From Streptomyces caniscabiei (lineage in GTDB: Bacteria > Actinomycetota > Actinomycetes > Streptomycetales > Streptomycetaceae), in contig NZ_JABXWI010000004.1 in NCBI RefSeq assembly GCF_014930365.1, positions 434,001 to 498,000 of the forward strand: a DNA stretch of 64,000 nt, in the 5' to 3' direction. The position numbers and the translations under genes are program-made. Below, in pieces: positions 1 through 7,131 of the stretch. Position 1 is the stretch's first letter, and every line of letters begins with the position of its first letter. The notes beneath the pieces were generated by a model. The model did no database searches and was not told the DNA's origin. It saw only the letters and a program-made list of their open reading frames with translations.

Positions 1-322
1 CGCGCTGCCGCAGCCGGGCGAGCGCCTGGCGCAGTCGGCCGCGGGCCCCGTCGCCCCGCAGCGCGTCCACCAGGCGCCGTGATCCGATGCGCCACAGCCA
101 GCCGGCCACGTCGCCTTCCCGGTGGTAGCGGGCGGCTCCCCGCCACACGTCGAGGAACGTCTCCTGCACGACGTCGTCGACCAGCACCGGATCGGCGCAC
201 CGCCCGCGCAGCCGCAGCACGAGCCAGGGCGCGTACCGGCGGTACAGCTCTTCGAAGGCGCGGCGGTCCCCGTCCGCGACCGCCCGCATCAGCTCGGCGT
301 CGCCCGGACTCCCCCGTTTCAT
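1..322 (-). CDS. ECF-type RNA polymerase sigma factor, N-terminal part (gene runs off the window)
   Basis: About 107 codons are visible before the window edge. They read as sigma-70 region 2: an acidic AELMRAVADGD start, then RAFEELYRRYAPWL, the DDVVQETFLDVWR core-binding helix and the GWLWRIGSRRLVD promoter-melting segment. This is the order seen in small extracytoplasmic-function sigma factors; region 4 must lie to the left of the window. The ATG at 322 is preferred because a GAGGGGG ribosome site lies 10 bases upstream; an in-frame GTG at 331 is the alternative. No anti-sigma gene is visible, so the regulon is unknown. The class is clear, the subgroup is not. Confidence 0.88.
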   Translation of the reverse strand, partial: MKRGSPGDAELMRAVADGDRRAFEELYRRYAPWLVLRLRGRCADPVLVDDVVQETFLDVWRGAARYHREGDVAGWLWRIGSRRLVDALRGDGARGRLRQALARLRQR

Positions 323-510
323 TTCGCTCACACCCCCTCATCGGACGGGACACCCCGAGCGGTTCACACCGCGGCGGACGAATTTCTCCGGACCGGGAGT
401 CGCCCATGACGAAGGCTCCCGCACGAGACGTACGTGACGTACGAGCTGTACGAGCTGTACGTGACGTCCTCGTCGGGAGCCCTCGGCGCTCGGGGGCGGG
501 GCGGGGTGGG
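323..510. other. Intergenic gap holding one strong hairpin
   Basis: This 188-base gap separates the ECF sigma start from the rhamnosidase stop. It holds the hairpin described separately. No ORF with coding character is seen, and no clear -35/-10 pair for the sigma gene could be picked. Confidence 0.5.
414..481 (-). terminator. Long hairpin, probable terminator of the rhamnosidase gene
   Basis: GGCTCCCG (414-421) pairs with CGGGAGCC (474-481). The stem continues inward with ACGAG/CTCGT and alternating ACGT/GTAC segments, broken by small bulges. It lies about 30 bases beyond the rhamnosidase stop codon and is immediately followed by the next gene on the same strand. The inner part is built from short repeats of GTACGTGACGT and ACGAGCTGT. 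There is no U-tract, which is usual for high-GC actinomycetes. Confidence 0.6.
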
Positions 511-3500
511 TCAGCCGATGCGGATCTCGGCGAGTTGCAGGCGGTACTTGGCGGACTCGTCCGTGGCGGGCCTGCCGAGTCTGGTGACCCTCAGCCGCAG
601 GTGACGGCCGGTGACGGAGGAGAGGGTGTAGGACTGGGCGGCTCCCCCGGGGTTGGGTTCGCCGGTGACGGTGCGGGCGGTGGTGTAGGTGGTGGCGCCG
701 TCGAGGCGGGTCTGGATGGTGAAGTCGACCGGGAAGCCCGCGGTGCCGCCGCCCGCGCCGCTGGTGTCGGTGCGCGGGTGGAGGGTGACGGTGCCGACGG
801 CCCGGTCGGAGCCGAGGTCGATCTCGATCCACACGGGGGTGTCGCCGACGTCGGCGGAGGGGAAGTCGATGCTGGTGAAGCCCTTGGCGCCGGCCCCGCT
901 GGTGAGGATGCCGTCCAGGATCCGGGTCTTGCCCCAGTCGCCGTTCTCCAGCGTGCAGTTGCTCGTGACCGTGGTCGCGGCGGTGGGGACGGTGAGTTCG
1001 GCGAGCTGGAGGCGGTACTTGGCGGACTCGTCCGTGGCGGGGGCGCCGAGCCGCGTGGCCTGGAGCCGCACGTACCGGGCGGTCGTGGTCCTGAAGCCGT
1101 ACGTCTGGACGCGGCCGTCGGGGTTGGCCTGCCCGGTGACGGTGCGGACGGTGTTGTAGCCGGTGGCCCCGTCCGCGCGGGTCTGGATCGTGAAGTCGAC
1201 CGGGAAGCCCGCTGTGCCGCCCCCGGCGGCCGGGGTGTCGGTGCGGGGGAAGAGGCGTACGGCGTCGAGGTCGGTGTCGGCCCCGAGGTCGACCTCCACC
1301 CAGACGGGGCTGCCGCTGACGTCGGCGGAGGAGAAGTCGTTGCTGGTGTAGCCCCGGGCGCCGCCGACGCTGGTGAGCTTGCCGTCGGTGAGCCGGCTGC
1401 GGCCCCATTCGGCGTTCTCCAGGCTGTTGTTGCTGGTGACGGGGCGGGCGAGCGCGAGGTCGTCGAGCCGGCCCGCTCCGGTGACCGTGAACGTCCACGC
1501 GCCCGGCTGGAGCAGGAAATAGACGTACGAGGCGTCCTTGCCGTCGTAGGTGAGGCCGCTGACGCTCCCGGTGGAGGAGCCACCGGTGAACACGGTGGTG
1601 CCGTTCGCGGCGACGACCGGCGACGAGCCCCCGTACGTGGGGACACCCACGCGGGCGGTGGTCCCGCCCGGGGAGGTGAGGGTGAGCGTCACCTTGGTGC
1701 CGTCGCGGGTGATCCCGAAGCGGATGTCGCCCTCGACGGTGGGCACCACACTGTTGATCTTCGTCAGGGTGCCGGTCTGCGGGATCACCTCGTACCTGGT
1801 CCAGCCGGGCTCGGTGGGGCGGACGCCCGCGGCGTACGCGGAGAGCGTGTACAACGGGCCACCGTTCCAGGCGTGGTTGTCGGTGCCCTGCGACTTGACC
1901 CACACCTCCCACAGCGTGTGGCAGGCGGGGTCGGTGACCTGGGCGGCGAAGCGGTTGCGTATCCGCTCCTCGGCGACCGTGGCCGCGCCCATGAGGTAGA
2001 GCGCTTCGAGGACGTAGAACTCCATGTAGGGGCTGGCGTTGAGGTGGGTGCGCAGAACCTCGGTGATGGCCTTGTACCGCGAGGCGGGTGCCAGCCCCGC
2101 GACGACGGCGAGGCCGTTGGCGCGGTCGTCGGTGTCACGGGTGTAGCCGGGTGATCGGTATTCGTTCCTCGACGCGTTCCACAGGACGCGGTCGAAGTTG
2201 GCCTTGATGCTGTCGCGCCGGGACTTCCACCCGGCCACGTCGCCGCTGTTGCCGCTGAGGTCGGCGAGCTTGGCGGCGGTGTCCAGGGCCAGGTAGTACC
2301 AGCAGTTGTCCAGGACGCGGGCGTCGATGTCGGAGCCCCAGTCCTCCCAGTCCCAGTCCCCCGCCCGGTGGTTGACCAGGCCGTCGCCGTCCAGGGTCCA
2401 CAGGTCGAGGTACTTCTTCACCGCCGGGTAGGCGACGGTGACCGCGCTCGCGTTGCCGGTGTAGAGGTAGTACGTCCAGAAGGACCACACCGAGGCGAGC
2501 ATCTGGACGGGCAGTTCGGCGGTCCAGATCGTCGAGGGGACCGGGGAGTAGAGCTGGCCGCCGGACTTCTGCCAGGTGGCGAGCTGGGCGATGGCCTTCT
2601 CGCCGAGGGCGTGGGACCTGGTGTCGAAGGTGTAGAAGCCCTCCTTGAGCTGGTTGACCACGTCACCCCACCACTGGGCGCGCTCACGCGTGGGACAGTC
2701 CATGTAGTTGTCGCGCATGTTGACGTACATGGTGCGCGCGGCCTTGGTCCACAAGGTGTCCAGGAAGGCGTCGCTGCTGCTGAACGACCCCGCGAAGTCG
2801 GTGTCGTAGCCCGACTCCCGGTACTTCAGCTCCAGGATCGTCACGTCGGCGGGGATCGTGTACCGCACCGCCGTGCCGCTCATCCACGCCAGCGACTCGA
2901 ACTCCTGCACACCGCCGGCGCAGATGTAGGTGGCGCGCATGTTGTACTGCGTGCCGGGCTCGATGCCCACCAGTCCCGCGCCGTCGTCGTAGTGGTCGGT
3001 CTGGATGCGGATCACGGCACCGGCCGGTGCGTCCACCTTCAGGAACGGGGTCACCTGGATGTTCGACGGCAGCGTGGCCGAGATCGCGGTGGACCCGCGG
3101 CCCGTGGCCGGCAGCGACGAGGCGTTGGCGTACGTCTTCAGTCCGGAGTAGCGGAACTGCGGGATAGGTCGCTCGACGAGACCGTTCCAGGGCGCGGTGC
3201 CCACGGCACCGAAGTCGGTCGGCGCGGTCCAGGCGCTGTCGTCGAAGCCGGGCGAGCGCCAGCCGGACATGACGGCGGCGGCACGGGCGTCGTAGTGGAC
3301 GTTCGACTCGGGCAACCGGAAGTTGACCTGCGTACCGCTGGTGTTGTTCGAGTAGCCGGGGTGGACTCGGTGCTTCCAGCCGGTGTCGCTGACCAGGCGG
3401 GTGGTGTTCGCGCCGGCCTCGATGTCCGACTGGAACAGCAGACCGCCCTTGCCGCTGCTGTTGTGCGAGAAGCCCTGCTTGCCGAAGTACCACACCAGCA

Positions 3501-3873
3501 GCGCCACCGTGTTGCTGCCGCTGGTCAGGTACGGAGCGAGGTCGATCTCGTCGTAGTAGGTGTCCGTGCGGTTGGGGCCCCGCTTGAGCCCGCCCTCGAA
3601 GACCACCAGGGTGCCGTTGACCCACAGCCAGTACTTCGAGTCCGCCGCGATCCGCGTGAGCGCCTTCGAGGGCGCCGCGGCGAGGGTGAACGATCTGCGG
3701 AAGGCCACCCACTGGTTGGTGGAACTGGTCGGGGCCCAGATCCACTTCGCGCTCCAGGAGACGGCGGCGGACGCCGAGGCCGCGAGCCCCGGCAGTGCGA
3801 GGGAGCCCAGGGTGGGGGCGAGGGCCACGGCTATGGCCGAACACAGGGTGGACCGGCGGGTGAGGTCGGGCAT
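511..3873 (-). CDS. Secreted alpha-L-rhamnosidase (GH78) with two C-terminal discoidin-like domains
   Basis: The protein is 1120 residues long. The ATG at 3873 has AGGAGA six bases upstream; a longer ORF exists but lacks a ribosome site. A twin-arginine signal (LTRRSTL, residues 4-10) followed by a hydrophobic stretch predicts Tat export. The middle resembles GH78: an N-terminal beta-sandwich carrying WVNGTLV and DTYYDEIDLAPYL, then an (alpha/alpha)6 barrel with DCPTRERAQWWGD, the position of the usual acidic catalytic motif. The last 290 residues are two copies of an F5/8 type C (CBM32-like) module, each ending ATDESAKYRLQLAE. It should release terminal rhamnose from polysaccharides or glycosides outside the cell. 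The divergent LacI gene and the palindrome between them predict specific induction. Confidence 0.88.
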   Translation of the reverse strand: MPDLTRRSTLCSAIAVALAPTLGSLALPGLAASASAAVSWSAKWIWAPTSSTNQWVAFRRSFTLAAAPSKALTRIAADSKYWLWVNGTLVVFEGGLKRGPNRTDTYYDEIDLAPYLTSGSNTVALLVWYFGKQGFSHNSSGKGGLLFQSDIEAGANTTRLVSDTGWKHRVHPGYSNNTSGTQVNFRLPESNVHYDARAAAVMSGWRSPGFDDSAWTAPTDFGAVGTAPWNGLVERPIPQFRYSGLKTYANASSLPATGRGSTAISATLPSNIQVTPFLKVDAPAGAVIRIQTDHYDDGAGLVGIEPGTQYNMRATYICAGGVQEFESLAWMSGTAVRYTIPADVTILELKYRESGYDTDFAGSFSSSDAFLDTLWTKAARTMYVNMRDNYMDCPTRERAQWWGDVVNQLKEGFYTFDTRSHALGEKAIAQLATWQKSGGQLYSPVPSTIWTAELPVQMLASVWSFWTYYLYTGNASAVTVAYPAVKKYLDLWTLDGDGLVNHRAGDWDWEDWGSDIDARVLDNCWYYLALDTAAKLADLSGNSGDVAGWKSRRDSIKANFDRVLWNASRNEYRSPGYTRDTDDRANGLAVVAGLAPASRYKAITEVLRTHLNASPYMEFYVLEALYLMGAATVAEERIRNRFAAQVTDPACHTLWEVWVKSQGTDNHAWNGGPLYTLSAYAAGVRPTEPGWTRYEVIPQTGTLTKINSVVPTVEGDIRFGITRDGTKVTLTLTSPGGTTARVGVPTYGGSSPVVAANGTTVFTGGSSTGSVSGLTYDGKDASYVYFLLQPGAWTFTVTGAGRLDDLALARPVTSNNSLENAEWGRSRLTDGKLTSVGGARGYTSNDFSSADVSGSPVWVEVDLGADTDLDAVRLFPRTDTPAAGGGTAGFPVDFTIQTRADGATGYNTVRTVTGQANPDGRVQTYGFRTTTARYVRLQATRLGAPATDESAKYRLQLAELTVPTAATTVTSNCTLENGDWGKTRILDGILTSGAGAKGFTSIDFPSADVGDTPVWIEIDLGSDRAVGTVTLHPRTDTSGAGGGTAGFPVDFTIQTRLDGATTYTTARTVTGEPNPGGAAQSYTLSSVTGRHLRLRVTRLGRPATDESAKYRLQLAEIRIG

Positions 3874-3942
3874 GGCGGCTCTCCTACGACGATGACTGAG
3901 GGGCGGACCGGGAAGTGGAGTGAGAGGTGGACCGAGCGGTGG

Positions 3943-3958
3943 ATTGAATCGATTCAAT
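3943..3958. promoter_or_regulatory. LacI-type operator palindrome
   Basis: ATTGAATCGATTCAAT is a perfect 16-bp palindrome with a central CG, the hallmark of LacI-family operators. It sits 70 bases upstream of the rhamnosidase start and 154 bases upstream of the divergent LacI start, so one repressor could control both genes. Confidence 0.75.
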
Positions 3959-4111
3959 TGGAGGTCGCATGCGGCTCATTCGTAAAACGTGCCACACGGG
4001 GAACGCCCAAAGATTGAGGCGAGGGGGGCCGGATCGTCAAGGACTCTGCGAGTAACGTTCCAAAACGCCGCCGAGGCGGAGCGGTGCGTGACGACGGAGG
4101 TGGGAACCCCA

Positions 4112-5209
4112 GTGCAATCAACCGGCGGCTCGAAGCGGGCCACGATCGCCGATGTCGCCCACACCGCCGGGGTGTCCACCTCGGCGGTGTCGAAGGTGCT
4201 CAACAACAGCTACGGGGTGAGCCCCGCGATGCGTGAGCGGGTGCGGGCGGCGATGGCCGAGCTGGGTTACCGCCCGCACGCCGCCGCGCGGGCGATGCGA
4301 GGGCGCACGTACACACTCGGCGTGCTCCTCGCGAGCATCCGCAACGCCTTCTACTCCGATCTCCTGGACGGCGTGAACGCGGTCCTGCGGGACACCGAGT
4401 ACGCGCTGTTCCTCGGCTCCAGCGGCTCGTCCGAGAAGTCCGAGAAGGAGGAGCAGACCCGGCTGATCCACGCGATGGTGGACCGGCGCATGGACGGCCT
4501 GATCCTGATCGCGCCCGCCGTCCGGCGCTCGGAGGTGGTGCGCCTCGCGGCCGAGGTGCCGACGGTGGTGATCGGCCACCACGACCCGTCACCGGCCTAC
4601 GACTGTGTGGTCAACCAGGACGGCACGGGCGTCGACCTGGTGATCGACCACCTCGTCGGCCTCGGGCACCGGGACATCGCCCACCTGTCGCATCCGACGG
4701 TGCGCGGCACCCAGTGGGAGCAGCGACCCGAGCACCACGTCCGGGCCGCCTACCGCGCGGCGATGGCCCGGCACGGGCTGGCGGACCTGGCCCGGATCGT
4801 GCACTCCGGCTACTCGGACGAGGGCGGCCACCGGGGCGCGCGGGAACTGCTCACCTCCGAGCGCCCGCCCACGGCGATCTTCGCCGGCGCGGACGTCGCC
4901 GCGACCGGTGTCTTCCGGGCCGCGGCGGAGCTGGGCCTGCGCATCCCCGAGGACCTGTCGCTCGCCGGCTACAACAACACGTCGGTCGCCGCGCTGGCGC
5001 CGGTGAGCCTCACCAGTGTCGACCAGGCGGGCGCGCTGATGGGCGAGACGGCGGCCCGGCTGCTGCTGGAACGCGTCGAGGGCCGCCGCGACCGCGCGGT
5101 CGTGACGGCGTCGACCCCGCACCTGGTGACGCGGGGCAGCACGGGGGTGCCTCGGAATGGGGCGCCGGGGCTGCCGGTGCCGCTACCGCAGCCACGGCCC
5201 ATCCGCTGA
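4112..5209 (+). CDS. LacI-family transcriptional regulator, probable repressor of the rhamnosidase
   Basis: The protein has 365 residues if it starts at the GTG at 4112, which has GGAGGTGGG about 10 bases upstream; the upstream in-frame extension has no LacI homology. The HTH reads RATIADVAHTAGVSTSAVSKVLNNS, followed by the hinge helix region YRPHAAARAMRG and the periplasmic-binding-protein-like sensor (YTLGVLLASIRNAFYSDLL ... TAIFAGADVAATGVFRAA ... LSLAGYNNTSVAAL). It should bind the palindrome at 3943-3958 and respond to a sugar, plausibly rhamnose or a rhamnoside given its divergent neighbour. A hairpin just after the stop probably ends the transcript. Confidence 0.9.
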   Translation: MQSTGGSKRATIADVAHTAGVSTSAVSKVLNNSYGVSPAMRERVRAAMAELGYRPHAAARAMRGRTYTLGVLLASIRNAFYSDLLDGVNAVLRDTEYALFLGSSGSSEKSEKEEQTRLIHAMVDRRMDGLILIAPAVRRSEVVRLAAEVPTVVIGHHDPSPAYDCVVNQDGTGVDLVIDHLVGLGHRDIAHLSHPTVRGTQWEQRPEHHVRAAYRAAMARHGLADLARIVHSGYSDEGGHRGARELLTSERPPTAIFAGADVAATGVFRAAAELGLRIPEDLSLAGYNNTSVAALAPVSLTSVDQAGALMGETAARLLLERVEGRRDRAVVTASTPHLVTRGSTGVPRNGAPGLPVPLPQPRPIR

Positions 5210-5215
5210 GGCATG

Positions 5216-5236
5216 GTGGAACGTGGACCGTTCCAC
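5216..5236 (+). terminator. Hairpin terminator after the LacI gene
   Basis: GTGGAACG (5216-5223) pairs perfectly with CGTTCCAC (5229-5236) around a 5-base loop. It begins 7 bases after the stop codon. Confidence 0.55.
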
Positions 5237-5342
5237 GGCGAGAGTTGGGCGTGCCCGAAGTGACCGAGCTCGAAGCGGACGGCCACTCCCACGGCCTCGG
5301 CGGCTGACGGCTGCGGCCATCCCTCGCCCGAGGCATGCGTCC

Positions 5343-5374
5343 GTGGTGCGATGGGAGGGTGCGTGGTGCGATGG
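5343..5374. repeat. Short direct repeat in the leader of the acetyltransferase gene
   Basis: GTGGTGCGATGG occurs at 5343-5354 and 5363-5374, a 20-bp period, which is close to two helical turns. It lies 25-56 bases upstream of the acetyltransferase start and could be a regulator site or chance. Confidence 0.35.
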
Positions 5375-5398
5375 AAGGGGGCGGAGAGGAGGGCGATC

Positions 5399-6373
5399 AT
5401 GCCCGCGACGAAGCGAACGAATGTCGCGGCCTCGGTGTCGGTCCGCCCGCTGGCCGAGCAGGACCTGGACCGGGCCGACGAGATCTTCAGGGTGGCCTTC
5501 GGGACCTTCCTCGGGAGCCCTGAGCCGGAGACGTTCTTCGGGAGCGCCGACTACGTCCGCACCCGCTGGGCGGCGGATCCGCACGCGGCCTTCGCGGCGA
5601 CCGTCGAGGGCGAGGTCGTCGGCTCGAACTTCGCCGCCGACTGGGGCAGTGTCGGGTTCTTCGGCCCGTTGACCGTACGCCCGGACCTGTGGGACCAGGG
5701 CGTCGGCAGGCGCCTCATGGAACCGGTCATGGCCTGCTTCGACAGCTGGGAGAACCGCCATCTGGGCCTGTTCACCTTCTCGCACAGTCCCAAGCACCTG
5801 GAGCTCTACCGCCGGTACGGCTTCTGGCCCCGGTTCCTCACGGCCATCATGAAGAAACAGGTCGCCGTGAGTGCGGCGGTCCCCGGCCGTGTGCTGTACG
5901 GCGAGCTGACCGCGGCCGAGCGGCCCGACGCGCTGGGCCTCGGTCGCGCACTGACCGAAGCCGTGTACGAGGGCCTGAACATGGAGCGCGAGATCACGGC
6001 CGCACAGGAGCAGCGGCTCGGTGACACCGTCCTCCTCGACGGCGCCGACTCCGGTCTCGACGGTCTGGCCGTCTGCCACTGCGGAGCGGGGTCGGAGGCG
6101 GGTGAGGACGTGTGCTTCGTCAAGTTCGGCGCCGTACGGCCCGGCCCGGGCGCGGCGGAACGGTTCGAACGGCTGCTGGACGCGTGCGAGCAGTTGGCCG
6201 CCGAGAAGGGCCTGGGACAACTGGACGCCGGAATGAACCTGGCCCGCGAGGACGCCTACCGATCCATGGTCGACCGCGGCTTCCGTACCTGGCTCCAGGG
6301 CGTGACGATGCACAGGCCCAACGAGCCCGGCTACAGCCACCCGGCCGCGTACGTGATCGACGACTGGCGCTGA
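5399..6373 (+). CDS. GNAT-family N-acetyltransferase, double-domain
   Basis: 324 residues from the ATG at 5399, which follows GGAGAGGAGGG at ideal spacing; an upstream in-frame ATG lacks this. The first half is a typical GNAT fold: SVRPLAEQDLDRADEIF, then the acetyl-CoA loop in LTVRPDLWDQGVGRRLMEPV, and SPKHLELYRRYGFW near the end of the domain. The second half (SEAGEDVCFVKFGAVRPGPGAAERFERLL ... LGQLDAGMNLAREDAYRSM) has the look of a second, degenerate GNAT-like unit. The acetyl acceptor cannot be told from sequence. It stands alone on its strand and converges on the DUF5958 gene. Confidence 0.82.
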   Translation: MPATKRTNVAASVSVRPLAEQDLDRADEIFRVAFGTFLGSPEPETFFGSADYVRTRWAADPHAAFAATVEGEVVGSNFAADWGSVGFFGPLTVRPDLWDQGVGRRLMEPVMACFDSWENRHLGLFTFSHSPKHLELYRRYGFWPRFLTAIMKKQVAVSAAVPGRVLYGELTAAERPDALGLGRALTEAVYEGLNMEREITAAQEQRLGDTVLLDGADSGLDGLAVCHCGAGSEAGEDVCFVKFGAVRPGPGAAERFERLLDACEQLAAEKGLGQLDAGMNLAREDAYRSMVDRGFRTWLQGVTMHRPNEPGYSHPAAYVIDDWR

Positions 6374-6397
6374 CCTGCCCGCCGAGACCATCGAGGC

Positions 6398-6447
6398 CAC
6401 CGCGCCTGCACCGCCAGCATGGCAATGCCATGTGGTTGAGCGCGGTG
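6398..6447. terminator. Two-part hairpin between convergent genes
   Basis: CACCGCGC (6398-6405) pairs with GCGCGGTG (6440-6447). Inside it CATGGCA-A-TGCCATG (6418-6432) is a perfect 15-bp palindrome. It lies between the stops of the acetyltransferase (+) and the DUF5958 gene (-), so it can terminate both. Confidence 0.5.
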
Positions 6448-6472
6448 ATCGGCGCGGCGGCGTAAGAACGCG

Positions 6473-6877
6473 TCATTCCCCCGTGGCGACGGGCAGGTTG
6501 TGCCACCAGTGACCGCATCCGCCGGAGCAGAAGCGGTCGCGGCGCCGTTCGTCCGCGACCGCGAGTACCGCGACCAGCAGCCGGAACGCCTTGCGACGTT
6601 CATCGACAGGAGTGAGACCGGCGATCCTGCCCAGTTGCTGGTCGATGGGGCCCCGGGTGATCAGAACCGCAGGTGTGTGCGTCGGGCGCAGCCCGGCACG
6701 CCGGATGCTCTCTGGTCCGTCCTCGGTGACGGCGCGGGCCTGCACGCAGTGATGGCGCAGGAACATGAGCACCTCGGCCTGCTCCTCCGGGCCGCAGGTG
6801 TCGAACCACTCGATGCCCTGTGCCAACGGGCGCAGACCTTGGGCGAGTTCGTTGAGGATGACGTCCCGCTCGGTCAT
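6473..6877 (-). CDS. DUF5958 family protein
   Basis: 134 residues from the ATG at 6877, with AGGGGAA upstream. The sequence matches what I recall of the Streptomyces DUF5958 family: NELAQGLRPLAQGIEWF, then EEQAEVLMFLRHHCVQARAV, ESIRRAGLRPTHTPAVLI and DERRKAFRLLVAVLAVADERRR, ending in a CSGGCGHWWH metal-ligand-like motif. No function is established. The gene lies 2 bases after the stop of a 59-codon ORF (TGATCATG), which suggests coupled translation. No membrane segment or signal peptide is present. Confidence 0.8.
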   Translation of the reverse strand: MTERDVILNELAQGLRPLAQGIEWFDTCGPEEQAEVLMFLRHHCVQARAVTEDGPESIRRAGLRPTHTPAVLITRGPIDQQLGRIAGLTPVDERRKAFRLLVAVLAVADERRRDRFCSGGCGHWWHNLPVATGE

Positions 6878-6879
6878 GA

Positions 6880-7059
6880 TCACTTCCCCTGGTCCAGCGA
6901 GGCGAATGCCTCAGCGGTGTCGTCGACGAAACCACAGAGTTGCCGCACGGCGTATCGGCGGTACTGCCGGGCGAGGGCCACCACGGCCACGACGTGGCGG
7001 CCGCCCTCGGCGAGCTGAGAACGAACTGGGAGCGGTGAGACCTTCGCCGTACGCCCCAC
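6880..7059 (-). CDS. Small hypothetical protein coupled to the DUF5958 gene
   Basis: A 59-codon ORF from GTG at 7059 ends two bases before the DUF5958 start. Its C-terminal half is regular and amphipathic: RHVVAVVALARQYRRYAVRQ, then LCGFVDDTAEAFASLDQGK. Third codon positions are mostly G or C in that half, as in real genes here, but no good ribosome site precedes the GTG. I do not recognise a family. It may be a true small partner of DUF5958 or the remnant of a longer gene whose 5' part is lost. Confidence 0.4.
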   Translation of the reverse strand: MGRTAKVSPLPVRSQLAEGGRHVVAVVALARQYRRYAVRQLCGFVDDTAEAFASLDQGK

Positions 7060-7075
7060 GTGTGCGGACGCCGAA

Positions 7076-7110
7076 CCGCCCGCGCTGCCGGGTCTCGGCG
7101 GCGCGGGCGG
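7076..7110 (-). terminator. Hairpin terminator of the TPP-enzyme operon
   Basis: CCGCCCGCGC (7076-7085) pairs perfectly with GCGCGGGCGG (7101-7110) around a 15-base loop. It starts 21 bases beyond the TPP-enzyme stop codon. Confidence 0.6.
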
Positions 7111-7131
7111 CGGTGGCAGGCTCGGGGCGGG

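Noticed and set aside
79..2154. A 691-codon open frame on the plus strand
   Set aside because: It runs antisense through the rhamnosidase gene and its product is a low-complexity Gly/Val/Asp-rich string, typical of shadow frames in high-GC DNA.
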